A DNA stretch of 64,000 nt from JBBDSH01 sp040905045 (GCA_040905045.1 JBBDSH010000083.1:23461-87460), one strand, 5' to 3'; shown: positions 33,578 through 43,158, counted from the stretch's first letter. The notes: a model not told the origin generated them from the sequence alone. Program-made: numbers and translations.

Positions 33578-34606
33578 ATGAGAATCCGGAAAAAACGCAT
33601 CAATCTTGCCCTCCAGGGAGGCGGTTCCCACGGTGCCTTTACCTGGGGTGTTCTCGACCGTTTACTGGAGGAAGCGGACGTTGTTATAGAGGGCATCAGC
33701 GGCACCAGCGCCGGGGCCATGAACGCCATCGCCCTGGCACAGGGTTTCTGCAACGGTGGCAGGGAGTCGGCGCGCGAATCCCTGGATCGCTTCTGGAACG
33801 CGGTGGCACAACACTCTCCTTACCCCTTGCAACCGAATGACTCCGATAACGACAGTGCCATGACCGGCAACGACGTTTCCCCCCTGATAAAGACGTACAT
33901 GAACTTAAGCCACTTTCTCTCACCTCTGCAAATCAATCCGCTGGATATCAATCCCCTGCGCGATATTCTCGATGAACAAATCGACTTTGAACGCATACGC
34001 CGTGAAAGCAACCTGAAACTGTTTGTCATCGCCACCAATGTGCGCAGCGGCCAGATGCGTGTCTTTAAAAACGAGGAACTCTCGGTGGATGCACTGCTTG
34101 CGTCCAGCTGCCTGCCTTCCATACACCGGCCCATCGAGATCGATAATGAAATCTACTGGGACGGCGCCTTTTCCGGCAATCCGGCGATTTACCCGCTGGT
34201 TTATGACACCGAATGTAACGACATGGTGATTGTCCTGCTGCAACCCATGTCCCGCCCGGATACACCACAAACCGCCGAAGCCATTCACAACCGCATTTCC
34301 GAGTTGAGTCTGATCTCTCCCTTTCTTCGGGAAATGCGCGCGCTGGCCCGGGTCCGACTGGAAGTGGAAAAAGGCGTTATTCCGGCAACCGGTATCGAAA
34401 AGCGCATAGCGCGGCTGCGTTTTTATCTGATCCAGGACGAAGCATTGATGAATCAACTGGCCCACGGCAGCCAGTTCAATACTCACAAGGCCTTTCTGAA
34501 CTATCTGAAAGAAGCGGGACGGCGGCGCGGTGAAGAATGGCTAGGTAATTTCGACAAGGATCCGAAGACGGCACAAATTGATATACAGGCACTGTTTGCC
34601 GTATAA
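33578..34606 (+). CDS. Patatin-like phospholipase
   Basis: 342 residues starting MRIRKKRINLALQGGGSHG (ATG 33578); an earlier ATG at 33533 is possible. Oxyanion GGGSHGAFTWG, nucleophile GISGTSAGAM (G-x-S-x-G) and D-G-A (WDGAFSGNP) form the patatin dyad. This subgroup includes proteins with DUF3734-like tails; the C-terminus here is RFYLIQDEALMNQ... Esterase activity is inferred. Different subfamily from the RssA-type at 6836. Confidence 0.87.
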   Translation: MRIRKKRINLALQGGGSHGAFTWGVLDRLLEEADVVIEGISGTSAGAMNAIALAQGFCNGGRESARESLDRFWNAVAQHSPYPLQPNDSDNDSAMTGNDVSPLIKTYMNLSHFLSPLQINPLDINPLRDILDEQIDFERIRRESNLKLFVIATNVRSGQMRVFKNEELSVDALLASSCLPSIHRPIEIDNEIYWDGAFSGNPAIYPLVYDTECNDMVIVLLQPMSRPDTPQTAEAIHNRISELSLISPFLREMRALARVRLEVEKGVIPATGIEKRIARLRFYLIQDEALMNQLAHGSQFNTHKAFLNYLKEAGRRRGEEWLGNFDKDPKTAQIDIQALFAV

Positions 34607-34682
34607 AAGTGAAAAGTTGAAAGGAAAAAATATAAAGTAATATGAATAGTGGCCTCAGGACACAGCGGGAGTAGCTTGTCGC

Positions 34683-34710
34683 CCCTCACTCCTCACACCT
34701 TACTCCTGAC
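34683..34710. repeat. Four-unit heptanucleotide array after dinB
   Basis: CCCTCAC, TCCTCAC, ACCTTAC and TCCTGAC in phase, starting three bases downstream of the dinB stop on the minus strand (GTCAGGA, GTAAGGT, GTGAGGA, GTGAGGG in dinB sense). Same class as the arrays at 4420 and 44254. Confidence 0.8.
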
Positions 34711-34713
34711 TTA

Positions 34714-35784
34714 TCAAAGCCAGTCCAGTTGCTCCGCATCCTCCGCCGCCACGGTTTCCAGATTCGAGGCTGTCACACCGAGCAGGCGCACCTTTTTGTT
34801 GCCGGCTTCGGTCCTGGCCAGCAACTCCGGCAACACGGGCAGCATTTGCTCCAGCCTCCGATAAGCTTCGGCACGGGAATGACTGCGGGTCACCTGCTGA
34901 AAATTATCGTATTTCACCTTGACGGTCAGGGTCCGCGCCGCCAGGCGGTGTTTCTCGAGAAGCCCGGCCACCTTGCCGGCCTGGCGGCCAAGGACCTCCA
35001 GCATGGACGGGATGTCATCCAGGTCCTCCTGCAGCGTGGTCTCGCTGCCGACGGACTTTCTTGTCCTGGAGATATTCACCGGCCGCTCATCGACGCCCCG
35101 GGCAATGCTGTAGTAATGGTATCCGGCCTTGCCGAACTCCCTTACCAGTCCCTCGCGGGATCGGCGTTTCAAATCCGCGCCGGTATGTATACCCAGTGCC
35201 TTCATCCGTGCCTCCGTGGCTTGCCCGATACCGTGGAATTTACGAACGGGCAGGGATTCGATAAACGCCGGTCCCTGCTCCGGCGTGATCACGTAAAGGC
35301 CGTCGGGTTTATCCATGTCCGAGGCTATCTTGGCCAGAAACTTGTTATAGGAAACACCGGCCGAGGCCGTCAGGCCGGTTTCGTTCCGTATGCGACGTTT
35401 GATTTCCGCCGCCAGCCGGGCGGCGGAACCGTCGAACAGGGGCGAACCGGTAACATCGAGATAGGCCTCGTCCAGGGACAGGGGTTCGACCCGCTCCGTA
35501 AACTCGAAAAATATGGCCCGAATACGTTGCGATTCGCTACGGTAGACCTCGAAACGCGGTTTCAGGAACACCGCCCGGGGACACAGACGGGCGGCACGGG
35601 CCGAAGGCATGGCGGAATGGATACCGAATTGCCGTGCCTCGTAGCTGCAGGCGGCAACCACGCCGCGCCGATCCGGCGCGCCGCCGACAATGACGGGACA
35701 CCCGCGTAATTCCGGATTGTCCCGCTGTTCCACCGATGCATAAAACGCATCCATGTCGATATGGATAATCTTTTTCACTGTCAT
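34714..35784 (-). CDS. dinB: DNA polymerase IV
   Basis: 356 residues from ATG at 35784 (MTVKKIIHIDMDAFYASVEQ). Y-family motifs: DMDAFYASVEQ (metal Asp), SLDEAYLDVT (second acidic pair), KIASDMDKPDG and a C-terminal little finger domain. Translesion polymerase. A 19-base sequence repeated near 62068 lies just upstream of the start (35792-35810). Confidence 0.96.
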   Translation of the reverse strand: MTVKKIIHIDMDAFYASVEQRDNPELRGCPVIVGGAPDRRGVVAACSYEARQFGIHSAMPSARAARLCPRAVFLKPRFEVYRSESQRIRAIFFEFTERVEPLSLDEAYLDVTGSPLFDGSAARLAAEIKRRIRNETGLTASAGVSYNKFLAKIASDMDKPDGLYVITPEQGPAFIESLPVRKFHGIGQATEARMKALGIHTGADLKRRSREGLVREFGKAGYHYYSIARGVDERPVNISRTRKSVGSETTLQEDLDDIPSMLEVLGRQAGKVAGLLEKHRLAARTLTVKVKYDNFQQVTRSHSRAEAYRRLEQMLPVLPELLARTEAGNKKVRLLGVTASNLETVAAEDAEQLDWL

Positions 35785-35791
35785 GGACCAG

Positions 35792-35810
35792 CCCGCATAT
35801 TGCACGAGGG
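35792..35810. repeat. 19-base repeat shared with 62068
   Basis: CCCGCATATTGCACGAGGG occurs here upstream of dinB and again, exactly and in the same orientation, at 62068-62086. Contexts differ on both sides. Possibly the end of a mobile element. Confidence 0.6.
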
Positions 35811-35954
35811 CGCGCCAGGTGTTTTTTTAAGGGGATATATCCTACAATCCTGCATTCACTCATAGTAACCATTACCGGCTGTGAATATAAACAGAATACC
35901 TGTCCAGTATACGGTCGGGTCATTACATTACCGCCGGCGGAGTACATCAGGACA

Positions 35955-38336
35955 ATGAAAAGCCGTTTCTTTATTTTGCTGTTTTGCTGCGTGTTCATCA
36001 CACCTGCCGGCGCGGATCTTGCCGATGCCCGCGCTGCCCTTGCCCGCGGTGATGCGGAAGCGGCGGCACGGGAATACGCGCGCCTCGCGGAATCCGGCGA
36101 CGCCGTGGCGCAGGCGCATCTGGGCTACATGTATTACACCGGTGAAGGCGTCGGGCAGGATTACGGCAAGGCCGTCGAGTGGTATCGCAAGGCAGCCGAC
36201 CAGGGCAATGCCGACGCCCGGTACAACCTGGCCGTTGCCTATGCCTTCGGCGAGGGAGTGGAACAGGATTATAAACAGGCCGCCGAATGGTACCGAAAGG
36301 CGGCCGACCAGGGCCACGCCGTCGCCCAGTACAGCCTCGGTCTTTCCTATACCTACGGTGAAGGTGTTGAACAGGATTACGACCGGGCCCTGCACTGGTT
36401 TGAAACGGCCGCCGCACAGGATTACGCCGCCGCGCGTGACGCCCTGGACAGTCTCCGGCAGGCCTTGGACGCCCGGGCCCAAGCAAAAACGGAAACGGCT
36501 CGGGAATCGACACCGGCAACAGACAGCACGGCTACACCCGATTCCGCCGCCAGGGCAAGTACCCTGCTTGATCTGGATGGTATTGAACCGGCCCTGCCCC
36601 AGTCACACCAACAACCGGGGGACGATCTGCTGGCGGCTGTGCAGGCCGCGCCCGCAGACACCGGCAAACAATCGACGACGGCGGACGATACCGGCACGGA
36701 CATGGAGAATGCCGGCGAAAGCATGGAGTCGACCGTAACGGAAGAAGACGAAGCCGCCGGCGCGGCAATCACCGAAACGACCGCCGAGACATCCAGCCCG
36801 GCGGATGGGGACGAAACGACTCCGGAGACGACCGGGGATGAAGACAGGAAAGAAAGTTTTCTGGCACGGCTTTTCGGTTCGGGCAAGGATGATGCCGAAG
36901 CGGATGACGGGACCGCTGCTGACACGAGCACGACCACAACGGCGGAATCGGCCCTGGATCAACCGGTGGATGTGACGGATGAACCCACGGACGAGACCCC
37001 GGAAGCGGCGGATACGGAATCGGGCGAAAAGAAAGACGGTTTCCTGCGCCGCCTGTTCGGCTCGCGCAGCGGTGACAATGAGGACGTTCGTGAAGATGTC
37101 TCCGCCGTAGACGAACCACAGGAAAAGGACGTCGACACGGGAACATCAAGGGAACCCGGGCGCGTCGATGAAACAACGGCAGAGGCGGCAACAGAGAAAG
37201 ACAAAAAGGGCTTCTTCGGCCGCCTGTTCGGCACATCGCCTTCCTCCGGCTCCGTTGATACTGCTGAAGGTGGCTCCGGCGAACAGGCGCGAAGCTATGA
37301 CCCGGCGCTTTATGAACAGGGAATAGTGGCATTGAATAACGGCGATTATTCAACCGCGGCAAGTGCATTTCGCGAAGGCGGGGACCAGGGCGATCCGCGC
37401 GCGCAATATCGGCTGGGTACATTGTATTATCAGGGCCTGGGTGTAACACAAAGCTACTCACGGGCCAGGCGCTGGTATGAACTTGCCGCCGAGGCGGGCA
37501 ATGCGGATGCACAATACAGTCTCGGCAATATGTACTTTATGGGTGAAGGTGTGGAACAAAGCGATTCCCGTGCCGAATACTGGTACGAAAAGGCGGCCGG
37601 TAACGGACACGCATCCGCCCGGCATAACCTGTCCAGTCTGAAACGCATCATGAAAAGCGCCGATGCGCCTCCCCAATTCATCAAAGGCGAAAAACAGGCA
37701 ACGGTACAGGAAAAACCCGGAGAGACAAGTGGTAAAAAACGCGGCTTCTTTAAACGCCTTTTTTCCCGGGACGAAGAATCCGAAGAAACAATCGATAAGG
37801 CGTCCATTGCGGGGGAACGGAAAACCGGCGACGGTACTACAGCCCAGGCCAACGACGGTTCCAGAAAACAGGCAGCGGACTCCGTTCCCGATTCCGTCAT
37901 TGAAGACTACAGGAAAGGAATGGCTTACTCCTTCGGGGACGGTGTTGAAAAAGATCCGGGCGAAGCTTACAAATATTTCAAACGCGCCGCCGAAGCAGGA
38001 TTTGCTCCGGCCCAGTATCAACTGGGTGTTGCCCATGCCAATGGCGAAGGCACCGAACAGAACGGACAACAGGCAGTGTATTGGTACAAACAGGCGGCCA
38101 TTCAGGGTCATACCGAAGCGCAACGTAACCTGGGTCTTATGTACATGGAAGGCGAAGGCGTGGAGCAGGACAGGATCCGCGCCCTGGCCTGGTACAGTAT
38201 CCTGGCGGAGGCCGGCAATGCCATGGACCTCCATCGGCGGGACACTTTGATCCGGGAGCTGTCACCGAAACAAATCGAGGAATCCCATTACATCAAGACC
38301 GCCCTGCAGTCGGAGATAGCAACGGCGGTACAATAA
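35955..38336 (+). CDS. Large Sel1-repeat protein with repeated RLFG motifs
   Basis: 793 residues with signal peptide (cleavage after ITPAGA, residue 20). Three Sel1 blocks: residues about 36-165 (four repeats), 450-563 and 650-755. They are joined by acidic, Thr/Asp/Glu-rich linkers. Inside the linkers the motif K-x-[GS]-F-[LF]-x-R-L-F-[GS] occurs four times: 299-309, 360-370, 417-427 and 595-604. Sel1 arrays scaffold envelope complexes. The periplasmic location and the short amphipathic motifs suggest membrane or partner binding; no function is known. Probably the only gene of its transcript. Confidence 0.85.
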   Translation: MKSRFFILLFCCVFITPAGADLADARAALARGDAEAAAREYARLAESGDAVAQAHLGYMYYTGEGVGQDYGKAVEWYRKAADQGNADARYNLAVAYAFGEGVEQDYKQAAEWYRKAADQGHAVAQYSLGLSYTYGEGVEQDYDRALHWFETAAAQDYAAARDALDSLRQALDARAQAKTETARESTPATDSTATPDSAARASTLLDLDGIEPALPQSHQQPGDDLLAAVQAAPADTGKQSTTADDTGTDMENAGESMESTVTEEDEAAGAAITETTAETSSPADGDETTPETTGDEDRKESFLARLFGSGKDDAEADDGTAADTSTTTTAESALDQPVDVTDEPTDETPEAADTESGEKKDGFLRRLFGSRSGDNEDVREDVSAVDEPQEKDVDTGTSREPGRVDETTAEAATEKDKKGFFGRLFGTSPSSGSVDTAEGGSGEQARSYDPALYEQGIVALNNGDYSTAASAFREGGDQGDPRAQYRLGTLYYQGLGVTQSYSRARRWYELAAEAGNADAQYSLGNMYFMGEGVEQSDSRAEYWYEKAAGNGHASARHNLSSLKRIMKSADAPPQFIKGEKQATVQEKPGETSGKKRGFFKRLFSRDEESEETIDKASIAGERKTGDGTTAQANDGSRKQAADSVPDSVIEDYRKGMAYSFGDGVEKDPGEAYKYFKRAAEAGFAPAQYQLGVAHANGEGTEQNGQQAVYWYKQAAIQGHTEAQRNLGLMYMEGEGVEQDRIRALAWYSILAEAGNAMDLHRRDTLIRELSPKQIEESHYIKTALQSEIATAVQ

Positions 38337-38575
38337 CCCGGTCCCGCCACCCGAACACACCCCGGCCTGTTTCCTGTCGGCATCCGGAGACATACAGGAC
38401 AGTGGCCAGGCCTTCCTCCGGACCCGGCCTGATCCGCCCCGCTCTCGCCGGAAGATCATAACCCCTTGTTCTTGCTGTCTATTTCCCGCCTAATATCGAT
38501 TTCGCAGGCAATCCCCGGCGATTGGCACGTTATCTGCTGATAGTTCTGTAAGACCAATAAAAAGGTGACAGAACA

Positions 38576-38854
38576 ATGAATATCTATCGCTGCTGGTACC
38601 AGGGAATCAGGGGATACAGTTGCCGAATCCGGGAAAAACGCTGGATGTTCGTGCCGGATTTCGACCAACCGGACAAGCGCACACACCGGAATCTCGAGCT
38701 TGGGGATCTGAACTTCTGTAACAAGTACGAGCAAAGATTCGAGCACGATTATGAAGCGTCCGTGACAAAGAGCGGGATACCGGGCCTTCTTCAGTACTTC
38801 ACGGGCCGGAAGAAACAATCAGCAACGGTTTATGGAAAACTGCTGCTGCCCTAA
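38576..38854 (+). CDS. Hypothetical protein
   Basis: 92 residues with AAAGGTGAC upstream of the ATG. It has several aromatic and Cys residues (YRCWYQGIRGYSCRIREKRW) and a basic C-terminus (TGRKKQSATVYGKLL). No family recognised. The CTA of a following CCCTAAATAG is where the TA-flanked repeat element begins, only a few bases after the stop, so the gene lies against an element. The 239 bases before it (38337-38575) show nothing else. Confidence 0.5.
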   Translation: MNIYRCWYQGIRGYSCRIREKRWMFVPDFDQPDKRTHRNLELGDLNFCNKYEQRFEHDYEASVTKSGIPGLLQYFTGRKKQSATVYGKLLLP

Positions 38855-39063
38855 ATAGATGCTCCGAATTCCAGTACAGTTGCAGTCAGGGCTAAATACA
38901 GGGCGGGGTCATGGTGTTGGAGCGACTAGCGCCAGGGACGGGCGCGGGACAGAGCCAGGGACGGCTCGAGGAGCGGAAACACCATGACCCCGCCCTTTTT
39001 CTCGGCCAATCTTTCTTTATCAATACTTCAGCGATAACTGTACTGGAATTCGGAACACTTATT
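38854..39063. mobile_element. TA-flanked inverted-repeat element (type B) carrying a type A double hairpin
   Basis: A 19-bp perfect inverted repeat (38863-38881 with 39036-39054) is framed by CTAAATA...CTTATTTAG, with TA at 38852-38853 and 39064-39065. Its centre contains a complete type A element (18-bp arms 38901-38918 and 38978-38995; hairpins GCGCC..GGGCGC, GAGCC..GGCTC). This is the opposite nesting to that at 413-655. Confidence 0.75.
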
Positions 39064-39091
39064 TAGTAACCACCCATCCCGGTTGTAGTTT

Positions 39092-39142
39092 ACTCATGCC
39101 TTTGACATGAGCCCCCCGGACAGGACTGTCCGGGGACTTTTT
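39092..39142 (+). terminator. Hairpin pair and Rho-independent terminator, plus strand
   Basis: CTCATG...CATGAG (39093-39111) is followed by CCCCGGACA-GGAC-TGTCCGGGG (39114-39135) and a TTTTTA tract. It directs termination from the left. The upstream gene is 38576, but a small RNA from the element region would also fit. Confidence 0.6.
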
Positions 39143-39144
39143 AT

Positions 39145-40035
39145 TTAGATCTCGGCCGGATCCTGATGAATCAGGATATCGGCCTCCGGGTAAGCCTCCT
39201 GCAGCCTTCTGTGCGCATCATCGGCAATACGATGAGCCTGATAGAGATTCATTTCACCATCCATTTCCAGGTGCAGCTCTATAAAAATCTTTCTTCCTGA
39301 GGTACGTGTTCGCAGGTCATGAATGGCAATGACGTCATCAGTATTCGTTGCGATAGCTTCAATTCGTTCACGTTCCTCATCCGGCAGTTCCCTGTCCATA
39401 AGCTGATTCAGGGACTGAACGGCAATCGTCCAGACTGCATACATGATATACACGGCTATCGCCAGGGCTATAAGCGGATCCGCCAGGATCAGGTCAAAAT
39501 AGAACGTCAATACCAGGGCCGCAATAACACCCAGGTTCATGGAAATATCCGTAATATAATGGAAAGCATCCGCCCTGACGGCAAGGGATCCGGTGCGGCG
39601 AATCACGGACCGCTGATAAGCCACCAGGGCGATGGTCAGGGTCAGGGAAATAACCATAACACCGATACCGATAGCGCCGTGCTGCAAGGTTACCGGATGC
39701 AACAGGCGATCGACGGACTCGAAGATCAGGAACACGGATGAACCGGAAATGAATGCAGCCTGTGCCAGACCCGCCAGTGCTTCCGCCTTGCCGTGGCCGA
39801 AGCGATGCTCTTTATCCGCCGGCACCAGTGCCTGCCGAATGGCGATGTAATTGATGACGGATGCCAACAGATCCAGGGTGGAATCAATCAGGCTGGACAA
39901 CATGGCCACGGAACCGGTCATAAAAAAGGCAACAATCTTGATGCTGATCAACGAGATGGCGACTGCCAGCGAGGCATAGCTCGCCCTGCGCATCAGTCTT
40001 GATCCGGTTTCGTTGTTATCCTGCTGCAGGGGCAT
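39145..40035 (-). CDS. fieF: Cation diffusion facilitator (FieF-like)
   Basis: 296 residues from ATG at 40035, with AGAGG upstream. Six membrane segments. Metal site A: SLIDSTLDLLAS (D45/D49-type) and AFHYITDISMN (H/D pair). A cytoplasmic C-terminal domain HDLRTRTSGRKIFIELHLEMDG has the metal-binding His residues of FieF. Likely exports Zn2+ and Fe2+. Substrate specificity by residue pattern only. Confidence 0.88.
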   Translation of the reverse strand: MPLQQDNNETGSRLMRRASYASLAVAISLISIKIVAFFMTGSVAMLSSLIDSTLDLLASVINYIAIRQALVPADKEHRFGHGKAEALAGLAQAAFISGSSVFLIFESVDRLLHPVTLQHGAIGIGVMVISLTLTIALVAYQRSVIRRTGSLAVRADAFHYITDISMNLGVIAALVLTFYFDLILADPLIALAIAVYIMYAVWTIAVQSLNQLMDRELPDEERERIEAIATNTDDVIAIHDLRTRTSGRKIFIELHLEMDGEMNLYQAHRIADDAHRRLQEAYPEADILIHQDPAEI

Positions 40036-40189
40036 TAGCGGCGCCTCTGCGTTCAATCAGAGTTGGCTGGCCCGGGAGGCCACGCAACAGCGGATAGCTG
40101 TAGTGAGTTATTCAAGGTATGGCCGTTATGATAGTCTGTGCAGTCATTGACAGTATATTTCAGAAGTGAGACACAAGGAAAATTTTTAT

Positions 40190-41563
40190 ATGGGTGATTT
40201 TGATTATGATTTGTTTGTCATCGGCGCGGGCTCCGGCGGGGTGCGCGCGGCCCGCATGTCCGCCGGATACGGGGCCAGGGTCGGTATAGCCGAGGAACGT
40301 TACCTGGGCGGCACCTGCGTCAATGTCGGCTGTGTTCCCAAAAAATTATTCGTTTTTGCCTCGCATTATTCGGAAGATTTCGAGGACGCGGCCGGTTACG
40401 GCTGGTCGGTCGATTCCGTTTCTTTCAACTGGAAAAAACTGGTCGAAAACAAGAACAATGAAATTCACCGCCTTAACGGTATATATGAAAAACTGCTGAC
40501 CAACGCAGGCTGCGACCTGTTTGATGGTCGCGCCGTCATTAAGGACCCGAATACCGTAGCCGTCAATGGCAAAAGCTATACGACGGAAAGGATTCTGGTT
40601 GCGACGGGCGGCTGGCCCAGTATTCCCGGATTCCCCGGCAACGAACACGTTATAAGTTCCAATGAAGCCTTTTATCTGCAGGAATTACCCGAACGGATCA
40701 CCATAGTCGGCGGCGGGTACATTGCCGTGGAATTCGCCGGCATATTCAACGGTCTCGGTGTGGATACAACACTGATCTATCGCGGCCCTCTGTTCATGCG
40801 CGGCTTCGACGACGAATTACGGGAATTTCTTGCCGAAGAAATCCGCAAGAAGGGCATCAAATTACTGTTTAACACCAACATCGAACGTATTGAGAAACAA
40901 GGTGATGAATTCACCGTACATCTCGTGTCCACTGACGATCAAGCCACGAGCCACGAGCCACGAGCCACGGATCTCGTCATGTACGCCACCGGCAGGCATC
41001 CCATGACCTCGAATCTCGGCCTTGAAGAGGCCGGTGTGGAGATGGATGACAGGGGAGCGGTGATTATCAACGAGAACTACCAGTCATCGGTACAATCCAT
41101 CTATGCCATTGGCGATGTCACGGACCGTTTCAACCTGACCCCGGTTGCCACGGCGGAGGGCACGGTGTTGGCAAAAAATCTTTTTGACAATCAATCGCTT
41201 CATGTGGATTACAAGGATATTCCCACCTGCGTATTCAGTCAGCCGAACCTGGGAACCGCCGGCCTGACCGAGGCCGAGGCACGGCAACAATATGCCGATA
41301 TCGATATATACAAGACCAGTTTCAGGCCCATGAAACACACCATGACCGGTAGTGACGAGAAGACCCTGATGAAGCTCGTGGTGGATAAAGCCAGTGACCG
41401 CGTGGTCGGCATACACATGATCGGTCCCGATGCCGGCGAGATTATCCAGGGCATGGCCATTGCAATGAAGGCCGGCGCGACCAAAAAGCATTTTGATTCC
41501 ACTATCGGCATTCATCCCACCTCCGCGGAAGAATTCGTCACCATGCGGGAGCCGGCCGGGTAA
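40190..41563 (+). CDS. gor: Glutathione-disulfide reductase with in-frame heptanucleotide insert
   Basis: 457 residues; ATG at 40190 follows AAGGAAAAT. FAD motif GAGSGG (12-17), redox pair GGTCVNVGCVPKK (C43 and C48), NADPH Rossmann segment VGGGYIAVEFAGI, and the C-terminal IGIHPTSAEEF with catalytic His. It reduces GSSG with NADPH. Residues 252-261 (ATSHEPRATD) are encoded by four GCCACGA/G heptamers (40943-40970) and replace the short surface loop of other Gor proteins. A change by one unit would shift the frame. Confidence 0.95.
   Translation: MGDFDYDLFVIGAGSGGVRAARMSAGYGARVGIAEERYLGGTCVNVGCVPKKLFVFASHYSEDFEDAAGYGWSVDSVSFNWKKLVENKNNEIHRLNGIYEKLLTNAGCDLFDGRAVIKDPNTVAVNGKSYTTERILVATGGWPSIPGFPGNEHVISSNEAFYLQELPERITIVGGGYIAVEFAGIFNGLGVDTTLIYRGPLFMRGFDDELREFLAEEIRKKGIKLLFNTNIERIEKQGDEFTVHLVSTDDQATSHEPRATDLVMYATGRHPMTSNLGLEEAGVEMDDRGAVIINENYQSSVQSIYAIGDVTDRFNLTPVATAEGTVLAKNLFDNQSLHVDYKDIPTCVFSQPNLGTAGLTEAEARQQYADIDIYKTSFRPMKHTMTGSDEKTLMKLVVDKASDRVVGIHMIGPDAGEIIQGMAIAMKAGATKKHFDSTIGIHPTSAEEFVTMREPAG
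40943..40970. repeat. Heptanucleotide repeat inside gor
   Basis: Three GCCACGA and one GCCACGG in phase, within a loop of the NADPH domain. Four units (28 bp) are not a multiple of 3, so the present frame needs flanking bases to compensate. The same unit (reverse-complemented) forms the leuD array. Confidence 0.85.
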
Positions 41564-41725
41564 ACAAGCGATTCTGGAAAATATACAATCCAGTCTCAGA
41601 TGGCGGATGATATAAAATACTCCAGCCACCGCGGCGAGGATTAACAATGGAACAAATATACCCGGAAACATTTTCGTGTTCCCGATACTTTCGATGAATG
41701 TGCTGACCTGTTGCGATCCTGGATT

Positions 41726-42490
41726 ATGAAACGATTCTTGCTGCTGTTTATCCTGTCTGTCCCGGCAGCCCCGGCATGGGCGGAAACCCCGCTTGTAGCC
41801 GTAGCGTCCAATATGACTCATGCCTTGAAAGATATTGTCGAACAATACCGTAAGGCCGAAGGAAAAAACGTGAAACTGACATTCGGCTCATCCGGTAATT
41901 TTACACGACAAATCCAGCAAGGAGCGCCCTATGATGTCTTCCTGTCGGCCGCCGAAAGCTATGTAGCTATCCTCGCGGAAAAGAAACTTCTGGCCGGTGA
42001 GCCCCGTGCCTACGTCCACGGCAGAATTGGCTTTTTTATACCCGACAACTCGAGTCTCAGGGAGACAACGAATCTGGCCGAATTATTCAACCGCATGCAT
42101 TACGGGGATTACCGGCGTATCGCCATTGCCAATCCCGAACACGCTCCCTACGGCATCGCCGCCGAACAGGCATTACAAAACGGCGGGGTCTGGTCGATTT
42201 CAAAATCAAAACTCATGATTGCTGAAAATGCGGCGCAGGTGGCGCAGTACGTCCTGTCGGGAGGCGTGGATGCCGGCATCATACCGGAGTCTTTTACCCG
42301 GTTGCCGATGATAAGAAAAAACGGTCGATTCCTGGCCATACCGGAAACCCTGCATCAACCCATCACGCATTATCTGGCGGTACTCAAGGGCAGCGGGCAG
42401 GCCGGTAAGGATTTTGTCACTTATCTCTACGGGAAGAATGCCATGTCCATTCTGCTGAAATACGGTTATTCCATGGCCGAGACGGAATAA
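41726..42490 (+). CDS. modA: Molybdate ABC transporter, binding protein
   Basis: 254 residues from ATG at 41726. Signal peptide (KRFLLLFILSVPAAPAWA). ModA features: AVASNMTHALKDIVEQYRK, FGSSGNFTRQIQQGAPYDVFLSA and IANPEHAPYGIAAEQAL. Binds molybdate or tungstate in the periplasm. First gene of modABC; the ATG of modB overlaps its stop (ATAATGG). Confidence 0.93.
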   Translation: MKRFLLLFILSVPAAPAWAETPLVAVASNMTHALKDIVEQYRKAEGKNVKLTFGSSGNFTRQIQQGAPYDVFLSAAESYVAILAEKKLLAGEPRAYVHGRIGFFIPDNSSLRETTNLAELFNRMHYGDYRRIAIANPEHAPYGIAAEQALQNGGVWSISKSKLMIAENAAQVAQYVLSGGVDAGIIPESFTRLPMIRKNGRFLAIPETLHQPITHYLAVLKGSGQAGKDFVTYLYGKNAMSILLKYGYSMAETE

Positions 42491-43158
42491 TGGACTGGCA
42501 GGCATTTCATCTTTCTTTACTTCTGGGGGTATATGCCTGCCTGATACTGATTCCTTTCAGTATTATCGTTGCCCGCGGCATCGCCTGGCGGCGTTTTGCA
42601 GGCAGAAATATGCTTCAGGCCGTGCTGGCCCTGCCGCTGATACTGCCGCCCACGGTTCTGGGTTTTTATCTGCTCATGGCGATGGGCGGACAGTCACCGC
42701 TGGGACAGACCTATGAACAACTGTTCGGTCAGCCGCTGGTGTTTTCCTTTCAGGGGCTTCTTGTCGCCGCGCTGATATTCAATATCCCTTTCGCAATTCA
42801 GCCCATACAACGGGCCTTCGAATCAATACCGTTATCGATTCGCGAAGCAGCCTGGTGCAGCGGCCTGTCCAGTTGGAAGACGTTTTTAAAGGTGGAACTG
42901 CCGCTGGCATGGCCCGGAATACTGGCATCAACCATTATCACCATAGCCCATACACTGGGAGAATTCGGTGTCATTCTCATGGTCGGAGGCAATATCGAGG
43001 GGGAGACCCGGACCATTGCGATTTCCATTTACGACCGCGTCCAGGCCTTCGACAATTACAGTGCCGGCGTGATGTCCGCCCTGATCCTGCTGATTTCCTT
43101 CATTTCCATAACCGTCATCTACAGCCTCAACGACCGGCTGGGCAGACGCGATGACTGA
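42490..43158 (+). CDS. modB: Molybdate ABC transporter, permease
   Basis: 222 residues, five hydrophobic segments, PLILPPTVLGFYLL near residue 48 and the cytoplasmic EAA loop EAAWCSGLSSWKTFLKVELPLAWPGI. Pairs with ModC. Overlaps modC by eight bases. Confidence 0.95.
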   Translation: MDWQAFHLSLLLGVYACLILIPFSIIVARGIAWRRFAGRNMLQAVLALPLILPPTVLGFYLLMAMGGQSPLGQTYEQLFGQPLVFSFQGLLVAALIFNIPFAIQPIQRAFESIPLSIREAAWCSGLSSWKTFLKVELPLAWPGILASTIITIAHTLGEFGVILMVGGNIEGETRTIAISIYDRVQAFDNYSAGVMSALILLISFISITVIYSLNDRLGRRDD

